DNA of 5,332 nucleotides from CAUYUA01 sp963575675 (GCA_963575675.1 CAUYUA010000053.1:1-5332), one strand, 5' to 3'; counted from the stretch's first letter, positions 1 through 5,332 are shown. The notes: a model not told the origin generated them from the sequence alone. Numbers and translations are program-made.

Positions 1-1175
1 TTGACCGAGGCGCATTGGAAATTGATCTGGCCTGGACTTGCCGAGCCGTCCCAGGTTCCGATCGTCCAGTCGGGGGCGGCGGCTCCGGGCTTAATAAAGA
101 TGTAGGGTTTGCCGGAGCCGTAGTCCGAGGTTCGGAACTGAATGCACTCGACGCGCTGAGCGTAAGTTCCACCGATATAAGAGGCTGTTCCGGTAAAAGT
201 CGGCGAAGCCAGGGGCGCTTTGGCGTCGAGTGCGGTTTGCAACCCAGAAATCGTGGCAATGGTCTGATCGCCGGTGTTGGTTCCCGAAACGGTTGCATTG
301 CCGGTGATGGTCAAAGTCCGATCGGCATTGCCGGTAGAAATTGACAACGTACAGGCGACGGATAAATCCTGTGCATTGGTGATTTTCAAATAATGGGACG
401 GATTGGTGTCGTCTCGCAAATAAACATCGCCGAAGTAACCGTCCTGAGTCGAAGTTGTGCTGTTGGAAAGGGCTCCGGCCGGAGTTCCAGGATTGGTTCC
501 GGCGGTGACTCGTCCTTTGGCGTCGACTGTGACGCTGGTATAAGTTCCGGCCGTAACGCCAGTATTGGCAAGAACAACCGTGATTGCTCCGGTTCCTGAG
601 CCGGATGCGTCTCCCGACAGCGTGATCGTCTGATCGCCGGTGTTGGTGCCAGAGACGGTTGCGTTGCCGGAGATCGTCAAAGTTCTGTCGGCGTTGCCGG
701 TAGAAATCGACAATGAGCAGGCAACGGATAAATCTTGCGCGTTGGTAAGTTTTAAATAATGAGACGGGTTGGTATCGTCTCTGAGATAAACATCGCCAAA
801 GTATCCGTCCTGAGTTGACGTCGTCGACAGCGACAAATAGCGCCCATCGCCCGCCTGACGATTGAGGATATCGGTTGCGTTTGTTGCGCCAATTGCGACA
901 ACGACGACGACGTCGGTTGCGGAAAAGGTCAGCACGCCGGTTCCGGTGGCTCCGGCCAGAGCGGTCAGCGTGGCGTCTGCCGTCTGTTTGCCGTCAAGTG
1001 CGGTTTGTAGACCGACCACGGTTGATATCGCCTGGGTTCCGGTATGATAAGCGCGATTCAGGAATTGGCTCGCGGTGGCTTTGGCTCCGGAACCATTCTG
1101 GACCACAGGAATCAGGTCGGCGTCGGCGAGAGCGGTCGCCGCCGGTAAATCAGAGACTTTGACGACGTCGGCCAT
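1..1175 (-). CDS. Phage tail fibre protein, 5' part (C-terminus beyond window)
   Basis: An uninterrupted reading frame of 391 codons runs from the ATG at 1175 off the left edge. It starts 3 bases after the tail-tip stop and has a GGGGTG ribosome-binding site. The N-terminus (VSDLPAATALADADLIPVVQ, residues 7-26, then KATASQF) is the usual attachment segment of phage fibres. It is followed by low-complexity fibre motifs: LQTALDGK (56-63), a run of five valines (89-93), ILNRQAGDGRYL (about 103-114), SGTNTGDQTI at the end of each of two 68-residue repeats (117-184 and 239-306), the LANTGVTAGTYTSVTVDAKG block (202-221), and LQTALDAK plus KAPLASPTFTGT (312-330). After that the sequence becomes non-repetitive and tryptophan-containing (TSDYGSGKPYIFI, then DWTIGTWDG), which may be the start of a globular receptor-binding or intermediate domain. 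Role inferred: a trimeric fibre that binds the host surface. The family call rests on motif recognition; receptor specificity cannot be read because the tip is missing. Confidence 0.88.
   Translation of the reverse strand, partial: MADVVKVSDLPAATALADADLIPVVQNGSGAKATASQFLNRAYHTGTQAISTVVGLQTALDGKQTADATLTALAGATGTGVLTFSATDVVVVVAIGATNATDILNRQAGDGRYLSLSTTSTQDGYFGDVYLRDDTNPSHYLKLTNAQDLSVACSLSISTGNADRTLTISGNATVSGTNTGDQTITLSGDASGSGTGAITVVLANTGVTAGTYTSVTVDAKGRVTAGTNPGTPAGALSNSTTSTQDGYFGDVYLRDDTNPSHYLKITNAQDLSVACTLSISTGNADRTLTITGNATVSGTNTGDQTIATISGLQTALDAKAPLASPTFTGTASYIGGTYAQRVECIQFRTSDYGSGKPYIFIKPGAAAPDWTIGTWDGSASPGQINFQCASV
258..461 (-). repeat. Tail-fibre internal repeat, copy 2 (68 residues)
   Basis: Fibre residues 239-306, the second in-frame copy of the module at 624-827. 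The 54-residue spacer between the copies (185-238) carries the SGDASGSGTGAITVVLANTG and VTVDAKGRVTAG motifs common in phage fibre shafts. The copy is followed by LQTALDAK, which also occurs as LQTALDGK ahead of copy 1, so the larger repeating pattern includes short LQTALD linkers. Confidence 0.92.
624..827 (-). repeat. Tail-fibre internal repeat, copy 1 (68 residues)
   Basis: Fibre residues 117-184, beginning STTSTQDGYFGDVYLRDD and ending SGTNTGDQTI. It matches copy 2 (258-461) at 65 of 68 residues without gaps; the start-to-start offset is 366 bases (122 residues). By hand count the two DNA copies differ at about 37 of 204 bases, in 31 codons, of which only three change the residue (L/I, S/T, S/T). 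Confidence 0.92.
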
Positions 1176-1178
1176 GGT

Positions 1179-3020
1179 TCACCCCAAAATAATCGGAAAG
1201 GCTTGACTGCCCGGCATGGTTACAGACGCCGAGGTCGAATAGTTGCTGTTGTTATGTTGCCGATCGACGGCTCTGATCCACCAAGTTCTCGAAGAATTTG
1301 GCAACAGTCCTTGCTTTATCCAGTTTGTTTGAGAGCACTGAGCGATCAATGAAGCGTTCGATAGATTTGAGGTTGTCGCTTCCCAGATTTCAAAATGATC
1401 GAAGTCGCTCTCTTCGACTTGCGACCAGGTCAGCAGAACATTCGATCCGGAGACGACGGCGGTCAGTCCGGTCGGCGTTGCCGGAGGAACTGAGGCGTTG
1501 GACGGCAGCGTAATCGGCGGCAGGGTGTCAGCGGTGATCATGTCTCCGACCGCCATTTCATAGATACTCGCGCCGTCTTCCACCAAAGAGAGGTCAACGC
1601 CCATGGAATCAGACATCCGCCATCCGGCGACGATCATCGGTCGGGATGTGATTCCAAATCGAGACAAGGTCACAGAGATCGTTTGCCCGGCGACGAAGCG
1701 CAGACCGGCAAGATTAGCTGGAAACTCGACCGACAATTGTTTGCGGTTGCTTTCGAGAGTGATCTTGGCGATCCTTTGCGCCATATAGGGAGAATTGGTA
1801 AACGGCAGATCGAGGGTTCGTTTGACTTTGATGTTGCCGTCGAGCGTTTGGTAGGCGGCAACGGTGACCGGCGGATAGTCGGTCGGCTGGCCGTAGGCCG
1901 CAGGCGAGATGAAGGTTCCGCCGACGGTGTTGATCAGCTCGCGTAAAGACCGTTGCGGGTGAACTGTGACCGGATCGCGCAGATCACCGTCGTCGAGACC
2001 GTCGAGCGGTGGATAATAGGCTCCGGCGAATAGTCGCCAAATGCCTGAGGTGCAGGTCAGCCGCCCGGCGCAACTCGACAACAACGACGGCAGGATTGCG
2101 ACCGGAGAGTTGTTGAGATCGATGGTGCCGTTGCAGGTGTATCGCTTTTCGTTGCCGTCGGGACGGGCGACGGTTTCATCGCAGATATTGGCGGCGGCGA
2201 TGAACGAGTTGAGATCGATTTCGTCGTCGGTACAGTTGAGGCCGAACGGCGCTTTCATAAAGTCGAGAATGCAGAGCGCGGCATTGTCGGACCAGGCTGT
2301 GGTATTGGTTCTGGGATCAAAAATTTTGCGGCCTTTGACTTTTGCCGAGATGTTGGGCAGTCCGTTGGGATAGGCGGTGGCGCTCCAGGTCAGTTGCGCG
2401 TGCAAATAGGCTCGACCGCGCAACCGATGGGCATTGGTCCATTCTCCGCCGCTGTTGGCCACCAGAACAGAATCGGCGTTCTGATCGGCTGCGCCTAAAT
2501 GTTTGTAGAGTTTGGCGTAATAGGCTGCGCCGTTTTTCCAGGGAGCAACGGTCGGATTGCCGTTTGCGTCCATCTTGATATCGGTGTTGCCAAAGGAAAC
2601 GGCGGTGATGTCTTGGACTTCGTGAGCGGCCAGGACTTGGACCAGATGGAGAATATCGCGTTTGTTTGATCCGGACGGCGCTCTCAACCGCGTATAAACT
2701 AAGGGACCGCCGACTTGTGTTTCGCCGTAGATAATGCGGTGCGGCGTGATCGGCTGCTGGGTCATCTGGGTTGGCGAGACGCGGGCTTCATAACTTGATG
2801 CAGAGAGTGAAGTCGCCGCCGTCAGAGACGGAATAATTGCGGGCGGCGGCGGCAACGGTGCCGGTGTTGGCGCGGGCTCCGGCGTCGATGAATTTGATGA
2901 CGTCCCAACTATTTCTCGAACGGCAACAGCGGCACCAAGCCCGGCAATGGCTCCGATCACGCCGCCGCCAAATAAAGCTGATGCGGCGTATCCGGCGACT
3001 AAAGGGAAAGCTGCGGGCAT
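1179..3020 (-). CDS. Phage tail tip / host-specificity protein (J-like) with C-terminal FN3 domain
   Basis: Codes for 613 residues from the ATG at 3020; GGAG 6 bases upstream favours this start over a TTG six codons earlier. Order of parts: an uncharged Gly/Ala-rich hydrophobic stretch (about residues 5-34, PLVAGYAASALFGGG onward) that could insert in a membrane; a proline-rich linker (46-64, including PLPPPPA, likely to need EF-P for smooth translation); RIIYGETQVGG (95-105), KGRKIFDPRTN (229-239) and IWRLFAG (327-333), which are typical of lambda-J-like tail tip proteins; a mixed beta region to about 505; and a fibronectin type III domain (about 513-604: PATPTGLTAV, VLLTWS, FEIWEA, TWWIRAVDRQ). 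Role from family knowledge: the tail tip that closes the hub, contacts the cell envelope and carries the fibre. At 613 residues it is shorter than the roughly 1,100-1,300 residues of lambda J and GTA tip proteins. The gene overlaps the upstream gene by 22 bases. The FN3 may dock the fibre encoded next (inference). Confidence 0.9.
   Translation of the reverse strand: MPAAFPLVAGYAASALFGGGVIGAIAGLGAAVAVREIVGTSSNSSTPEPAPTPAPLPPPPAIIPSLTAATSLSASSYEARVSPTQMTQQPITPHRIIYGETQVGGPLVYTRLRAPSGSNKRDILHLVQVLAAHEVQDITAVSFGNTDIKMDANGNPTVAPWKNGAAYYAKLYKHLGAADQNADSVLVANSGGEWTNAHRLRGRAYLHAQLTWSATAYPNGLPNISAKVKGRKIFDPRTNTTAWSDNAALCILDFMKAPFGLNCTDDEIDLNSFIAAANICDETVARPDGNEKRYTCNGTIDLNNSPVAILPSLLSSCAGRLTCTSGIWRLFAGAYYPPLDGLDDGDLRDPVTVHPQRSLRELINTVGGTFISPAAYGQPTDYPPVTVAAYQTLDGNIKVKRTLDLPFTNSPYMAQRIAKITLESNRKQLSVEFPANLAGLRFVAGQTISVTLSRFGITSRPMIVAGWRMSDSMGVDLSLVEDGASIYEMAVGDMITADTLPPITLPSNASVPPATPTGLTAVVSGSNVLLTWSQVEESDFDHFEIWEATTSNLSNASLIAQCSQTNWIKQGLLPNSSRTWWIRAVDRQHNNSNYSTSASVTMPGSQAFPIILG
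1180..1185 (-). promoter_or_regulatory. Ribosome-binding site of the tail-fibre gene
   Basis: GGGGTG lies 4 bases before the ATG at 1175 and overlaps the TGA stop of the tail-tip gene (1179-1181). The overlap suggests that ribosomes finishing the tip protein restart on the fibre. The spacing is slightly short. Confidence 0.6.
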
Positions 3021-3439
3021 GGCAAGCTCCAGGCGCAATCAATCATCAATAGAGGTCTGGCGCACAAGCCCGATGCGCCGACGAACACGGCGTGAGTTCC
3101 GGCGCAAAGTCCAAGTGACGGATTGTTGTCTTCACGAACGGCGGCAGCAACGACATCACCGCGACAGGCCAGGCGAGGCGTTTCAAGCGGCGGACCCAAG
3201 AGAACGCTTGCGGCCTCGACCAGTTGAAGCCGTCCGGTTGCTCGATACAGGGTTCGGTATGCGCCTCGATCGTTTTGGTATCGGCCGCGACAGTCGGCAA
3301 TCGGATCGCGTCCGGTTCGGTGTTTGATCCAATCGGCGACGAACAGCACGCAGTCGAATTGCCCCCAGGAAAAGTGCTTAGAACGACAGTCCGAAAGATA
3401 CGCATCCAGTTGCGCCGCCAAATCCATGTCATAATTCAC
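2999..3439 (-). CDS. DUF6950 / NlpC-P60-like tail protein
   Basis: Codes for 146 residues from a GTG at 3439, one base after the upstream stop and 7 bases after GGGGA. The ATG four codons in (3427) lacks such a site, and an upstream ATG at 3583 would bury the N-terminus in the hub gene. Visible motifs: WGQFDC (25-30; C30 would be the nucleophile position of NlpC/P60-type enzymes), FVADWI (33-38), TGRDPIAD (42-49), RGRY (51-54), RGDVV (93-97), LGLCAGTHAVFVG (109-121) and CAWSL near the end (about 135-139). This pattern fits DUF6950. In comparable tail operons (lambda K, GTA gp14) this slot holds an NlpC/P60 peptidase thought to open peptidoglycan during DNA entry. A clear catalytic His is not certain: H116 sits in a variable spot, so the protein may be a structural relative rather than an active hydrolase. 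Its 3' end overlaps the tip gene by 22 bases. Confidence 0.8.
   Translation of the reverse strand: MNYDMDLAAQLDAYLSDCRSKHFSWGQFDCVLFVADWIKHRTGRDPIADCRGRYQNDRGAYRTLYRATGRLQLVEAASVLLGPPLETPRLACRGDVVAAAVREDNNPSLGLCAGTHAVFVGASGLCARPLLMIDCAWSLPCPQLSL
3027..3030 (-). promoter_or_regulatory. Ribosome-binding site fixing the tail-tip start
   Basis: GGAG stands 6 bases before the ATG at 3020, inside the 3' end of the upstream gene. The in-frame TTG at 3038 has no comparable motif, so the shorter protein starting MPAAFPLVAG is preferred. Confidence 0.65.
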
Positions 3440-3440
3440 G

Positions 3441-3998
3441 TTACGATCCCCAGGGCAAAGAGACGTGCTGCATCGCCGGAACGAAGTCGAAGCCGAGATC
3501 GCCGGGATATTCAGATTTTTGATCAGATTCCGTGTAGTTTCTTTCCCGAACCCGTTCGAGATCGCGCAATCGGTTTTCGGCATTCAGCGTAATCTGAGCG
3601 GTCGCTGCGCCGTCCTGGATTTCGACTGTGTCCATATAACCTTTGAATAATAAGACCGGGTCGGCGATAATGATCCAGGCTTCATCAAGAAAACCGAGCC
3701 ACAATTTGACTTGTCGGCTTTGTAAGTTCTCGGCCATGACTTGGTTGAGCAGATCGGACGGGACGCCGGAAAGCTGAAAGCTTGCGCCTGCGGCTCGAAT
3801 ATCGACTGTTTCTTCGATGCTCGACACGGTTCCGAGCGTGCCGACACCCAACCACGTCGCTCCGTTCCAGATCAGCGAGCCGATGCCGGACCATAATCGA
3901 GAGGTTTCGGTTTCGAAGTCAAACTGAGCGATCAAGATCGGGCGAACGACCGTTTTATAGGTCTCCGCTTGCGGCAATCCGGTCAAACGTCCGGTCAC
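3441..3998 (-). CDS. Phage tail hub/baseplate protein, DUF2163-like
   Basis: Codes for 185 residues from a GTG at 3998, whose bases overlap the TGA of the preceding gene (GTGA), with GAGGA 9 bases upstream. Visible features: FDFETETSRLWSGIGSLIW (26-44) continuing to WLGVGTLG (49-56), IEETVDIRAAG (61-71), FQLSGVP (74-80), ADPVLLFKGYMDTVEI (112-127), AENRLRDLERVRERNYT (140-156) and EYPGDLGFDFVP (163-174). The 'WsG.G.l.w.G..w.G.G.lg.is.ieEt' opening and the 'EnrL..leR.R.r.yT' block recur in tail proteins encoded between the tail-end proteins and the NlpC/P60 gene of proteobacterial phages; GTA gp13 (DUF2163) holds the same position. It is shorter than GTA gp13 and has no obvious second domain, so the DUF2163 label is a resemblance, not a firm assignment. 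It is acidic and beta-rich, with no signal peptide or membrane segment. It probably forms part of the ring on which the tip assembles. Confidence 0.72.
   Translation of the reverse strand: MTGRLTGLPQAETYKTVVRPILIAQFDFETETSRLWSGIGSLIWNGATWLGVGTLGTVSSIEETVDIRAAGASFQLSGVPSDLLNQVMAENLQSRQVKLWLGFLDEAWIIIADPVLLFKGYMDTVEIQDGAATAQITLNAENRLRDLERVRERNYTESDQKSEYPGDLGFDFVPAMQHVSLPWGS
3447..3451 (-). promoter_or_regulatory. Ribosome-binding site supporting a GTG start
   Basis: GGGGA with a 7-base spacer precedes the GTG at 3439. The motif lies in the last codons of the hub gene, whose TAA (3441-3443) falls between it and the start, so the two genes are probably coupled in translation. Confidence 0.65.
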
Positions 3999-4681
3999 GA
4001 CAGAGATTCCTCAAAAGTAAGTTGGTGCGCCACCTGCGCCGGAGCTGTTGTCGGCGACGACAGCGCTTCTCCGGACGTTAGACGCATCAAAACCGTCGGG
4101 TTTTTTGTTTCGCGAAGGTTGATGTTCGGAGTTTCGCGTAGATTTGGGAAGATTCCGAGCGCCGCCGTTCCGTTTTCGTCGGCGATGGATGAATTGACCA
4201 CCCAATGCAACCGTCCGGGGCTGGTCTGGAGTAAAGCCTCCAGCCACGGACTCACGCCGGGATAACAGCCGGTTACGATCATCCGATCCCCGCAACCGTC
4301 TATTACGGTCGGCGTTCCCGCCCCTTCGACAAAGCCTCGTCCGTCGGAGAACCGAGTGTCGTCGTCAAAGCCCAGCTCTCCGATTTCGGCGGCGTAATCG
4401 TCGAATGATAGATGTCCGGAAAAGCGACCGGCCTGATGTCCGAAGAACGGCAACAAAACTTCGACGGCTCCCGATTGTTGTTTGGTGATCAGCGCTTCAA
4501 GCCATTGCAGTTGAGGCGTTATTGCTTGGACGGTTATTGTCGCCACCCACCGAGCCCCTGGCCGCGCTTTGGCCTGGATCACGCCGGAGAGTGACGATTG
4601 CGTTTGCGCCGTCACAGTTTGGACGTAGAACGTCATCTCGGTCGGACGTAAATCGGAAGGCCATTCCATCGGCGAGGTCAT
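3995..4681 (-). CDS. Phage tail protein, second of two tandem paralogues
   Basis: Codes for 228 residues; the ATG at 4681 overlaps the preceding stop (ATGA) and GAGG lies 7 bases upstream. It resembles its neighbour 4678-5271 along the whole length: WPSDLRP then FYVQTVTAQT (18-27), RPGARWVATIT (40-50), LEAL (61-64), GAVEVLLP (71-78), WLEALLQTSPGRLHWVV (146-162), NGTAALGIFPNLR (170-182), LMRL and an ending in LTFEESLS. The family is recognisable as uncharacterised tail proteins of proteobacterial phages ('RPGARW.A.yTLPp', 'LkAGD...tsaGRlHmV'). About 28 extra residues, rich in Asp, Gly and Phe, sit between GAVEVLLP and the GRLHWVV block compared with the neighbour. A short local echo NLRET/NLRET occurs at 180-184 and 188-192. 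Codons 193-194 form part of an A-AAA-AAC heptamer (4100-4106). Likely a distal-tail structural component; exact role unknown. Confidence 0.75.
   Translation of the reverse strand: MTSPMEWPSDLRPTEMTFYVQTVTAQTQSSLSGVIQAKARPGARWVATITVQAITPQLQWLEALITKQQSGAVEVLLPFFGHQAGRFSGHLSFDDYAAEIGELGFDDDTRFSDGRGFVEGAGTPTVIDGCGDRMIVTGCYPGVSPWLEALLQTSPGRLHWVVNSSIADENGTAALGIFPNLRETPNINLRETKNPTVLMRLTSGEALSSPTTAPAQVAHQLTFEESLS
4008..4012 (-). promoter_or_regulatory. Ribosome-binding site of the hub gene
   Basis: GAGGA lies 9 bases before the GTG at 3998, inside the last codons (EES) of the preceding gene. With the GTGA overlap it supports translational coupling and the choice of a GTG start. Confidence 0.55.
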
Positions 4682-5271
4682 GATAAAGCCTCGATCAGGT
4701 CAATTTGATAGGACGCCTTCAACGGCGGTTTGGTCAGGTTCTTTCCGGCGTCGTCGGAGAGAAGCCTCATGCGCAACATGCAATTGTTGGTAACCAGAGG
4801 CCCGACAGAAACCGGATCACGCAGTCTCGGTGAGACTTTGACGACAGCCTCGCCGTTGCTCGACGCCGCGACGTCGTCTAAAACCATATGAACGCGCCCG
4901 GCGCTGGTCTGGATCAAGTCTCCGGCTTTCAGCACGCCGACGGCGTTCGGCGTAAACCCGGAAAGCGTCAAGACGATGCCGGAGCCGCTGACCAATTGCG
5001 GACTGCCGAGCCCCGATCCCAGAGCCTTCAACCTTCGATAGTCCGGAACCAGAACCTCTCCGGCCGGGCCTTTCAGCCCGGCCAGAAACGCCTCAAACGA
5101 CAATGCCTGGTCGCTGGACAACGACAACGTCATGCTCGACATCCACATGGCTCCGTCGCGTTCCAGGACTTGCGTTTGAGACGTGTAAGGATTGGTGAAG
5201 CGCGCCGTCAGCGTTCTGACGTAAAACGACTGAGTTTCCGGCCTATATTTCAAAGGCCAAGTCGCCGTCAT
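4678..5271 (-). CDS. Phage tail protein, first of two tandem paralogues
   Basis: Codes for 197 residues from the ATG at 5271; the upstream ribosome-binding site is weak (GGCGG, 9 bases before). Motifs: WPLKYRPETQSFYVRTLTAR (5-24), TQVLERDGAMWMSSMTL (33-49), FEAFLAGLKGPAGEVLVP (59-76), LKAGDLIQTSAGRVHMVLDD (114-133), SPRLRDP (147-153) and CMLRMRLLS near the end. These fit a family of uncharacterised proteobacterial phage tail proteins whose consensus reads roughly 'FYlr.nTArftsp.tg..Q.lERpGa.W...ytL'. It lacks transmembrane segments and signal peptide and is probably beta-rich. Position at the head of the hub-peptidase-tip series suggests a distal-tail or tail-completion role, but biochemical function is not known for the family as far as I can say. 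Its stop overlaps the next start (ATGA), and the next gene is a diverged copy. Confidence 0.78.
   Translation of the reverse strand: MTATWPLKYRPETQSFYVRTLTARFTNPYTSQTQVLERDGAMWMSSMTLSLSSDQALSFEAFLAGLKGPAGEVLVPDYRRLKALGSGLGSPQLVSGSGIVLTLSGFTPNAVGVLKAGDLIQTSAGRVHMVLDDVAASSNGEAVVKVSPRLRDPVSVGPLVTNNCMLRMRLLSDDAGKNLTKPPLKASYQIDLIEALS
4689..4692 (-). promoter_or_regulatory. Ribosome-binding site of the second tail paralogue
   Basis: GAGG with a 7-base spacer before the ATG at 4681, located in the C-terminal codons (IEALS) of the preceding gene. It supports this ATG over an in-frame ATG four codons later. Confidence 0.65.
5062..5083 (-). repeat. Perfect 8-bp inverted repeat within the coding region
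   Basis: On the message strand GGCCGGGC, a 6-base loop (TGAAAG), then GCCCGGCC: a GC-only stem inside codons for AGLKGPAG of the first tail paralogue. No T-run follows, so it is not an intrinsic terminator. It may be a by-product of the conserved coding sequence. Confidence 0.5.
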
Positions 5272-5332
5272 TGTAACCGTCCGCCTCGTCTTTGGATCGA
5301 GTCAAACACCGATTTCTGCGCTTTTCTTGCCG
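5268..5332 (-). CDS. Possible 3' end of an upstream tail gene (tape measure?)
   Basis: One frame reads ARKAQKSVFDSIQRRGGRLQ and stops at a TGA whose bases form ATGA with the next start at 5271, the same overlap type seen at 4678-4681. That would be the C-terminus of the preceding gene. In many siphophage operons the gene just before this tail-protein family is the tape-measure protein, so that is the leading guess. Only 20 residues are visible. The other two frames are also open here: one ends at a TGA at 5302 (GKKSAEIGV), the other runs on into the next gene before stopping. The frame choice therefore depends on the overlap pattern, and the product is a guess from gene order. Confidence 0.4.
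   Translation of the reverse strand, partial: ARKAQKSVFDSIQRRGGRLQ

Noticed and set aside
897..911. GAC trinucleotide run as a microsatellite
   Set aside because: It is only five Val codons (one of them GTT) in a low-complexity fibre, too short to claim a phase-variable repeat.
15..1162. Several plus-strand open frames (for example 15-344, 393-599, 862-1047, 875-1162)
   Set aside because: They lie antisense to the uninterrupted tail-fibre frame, have Arg/Ser/Gly-rich compositions typical of shadow frames and no recognisable motifs.
2788..3432. Alternative minus-strand frames 2788-3042 and 3046-3432
   Set aside because: They overlap the tail-tip and DUF6950 genes in other frames, are rich in Arg, Cys and Trp, and show no family motifs, whereas the chosen frames do.
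3440..3583. A longer N-terminus for the DUF6950 protein starting at the ATG at 3583
   Set aside because: The extra 48 residues would sit wholly on the hub gene's 3' end and resemble no family member. The GTG at 3439 with GGGGA gives the expected length and N-terminus.
4098..4106. T-run near a GC-rich stretch as a possible terminator
   Set aside because: The run is on the plus strand and reads as A6 on the transcribed message inside a coding region; no stem precedes it in the right orientation.
5302..5332. Alternative upstream C-terminus ending at TGA 5302 (GKKSAEIGV)
   Set aside because: It is possible, but would leave a 30-base gap, unlike the overlapping junctions elsewhere. The frame ending in ATGA at 5268 fits the operon pattern better; 10-20 residues cannot settle it.
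1..5332. A previously undescribed defence or regulatory system
   Set aside because: All of the sequence is accounted for by phage tail genes on one strand with essentially no intergenic space; no nuclease, toxin, retron, CRISPR or non-coding RNA signature was seen on either strand.

Overview
This window is a stretch of the late structural (tail) operon of a tailed, siphovirus-like phage, prophage or gene-transfer-agent-like element. Every supported gene lies on the minus strand, so transcription runs from the right end of the window to the left. There are no plus-strand genes, RNA genes, integrase, transposase, CRISPR array or convincing promoter or terminator. Base composition is moderately GC-rich. 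The family make-up (two 'FYV.T.TA'-type tail proteins, a DUF2163-like hub protein, a DUF6950 NlpC/P60-like protein and a J-like tip protein) is the arrangement usual in phages of Alphaproteobacteria and related Proteobacteria. The host assignment is therefore an inference from gene content, not something the bases show directly.

Layout in transcription order: (i) 5268-5332, the possible last codons of an upstream gene, perhaps the tape-measure protein. (ii) 4678-5271 and 3995-4681, two neighbouring paralogous tail proteins of about 200 residues. (iii) 3441-3998, a tail hub or baseplate protein. (iv) 2999-3439, a small DUF6950/NlpC-P60-like protein starting at GTG. (v) 1179-3020, the tail-tip / host-specificity protein, with an N-terminal hydrophobic segment, a proline-rich linker and a C-terminal fibronectin type III domain. 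(vi) 1-1175, the first 391 codons of a repetitive tail fibre, which runs off the left edge.

The genes are packed with no spacer. There are ATGA or GTGA stop/start overlaps at 4678-4681 and 3995-3998 (and possibly at 5268-5271), gaps of 1 and 3 bases elsewhere, and one 22-base overlap. This points to one polycistronic message with translational coupling. The products would build the distal end of the tail in sequence: tail-end proteins, hub, a cell-wall-related factor, tip protein, then receptor-binding fibre.

Nothing here looks like a wholly new system. The points most worth a second look are an internal 68-residue fibre repeat (65/68 identical in protein, but 31 of 68 codons changed), the diverged tandem tail paralogues, an in-phase A-AAA-AAC slippery heptamer in the second paralogue, and the unseen fibre end just outside the window.
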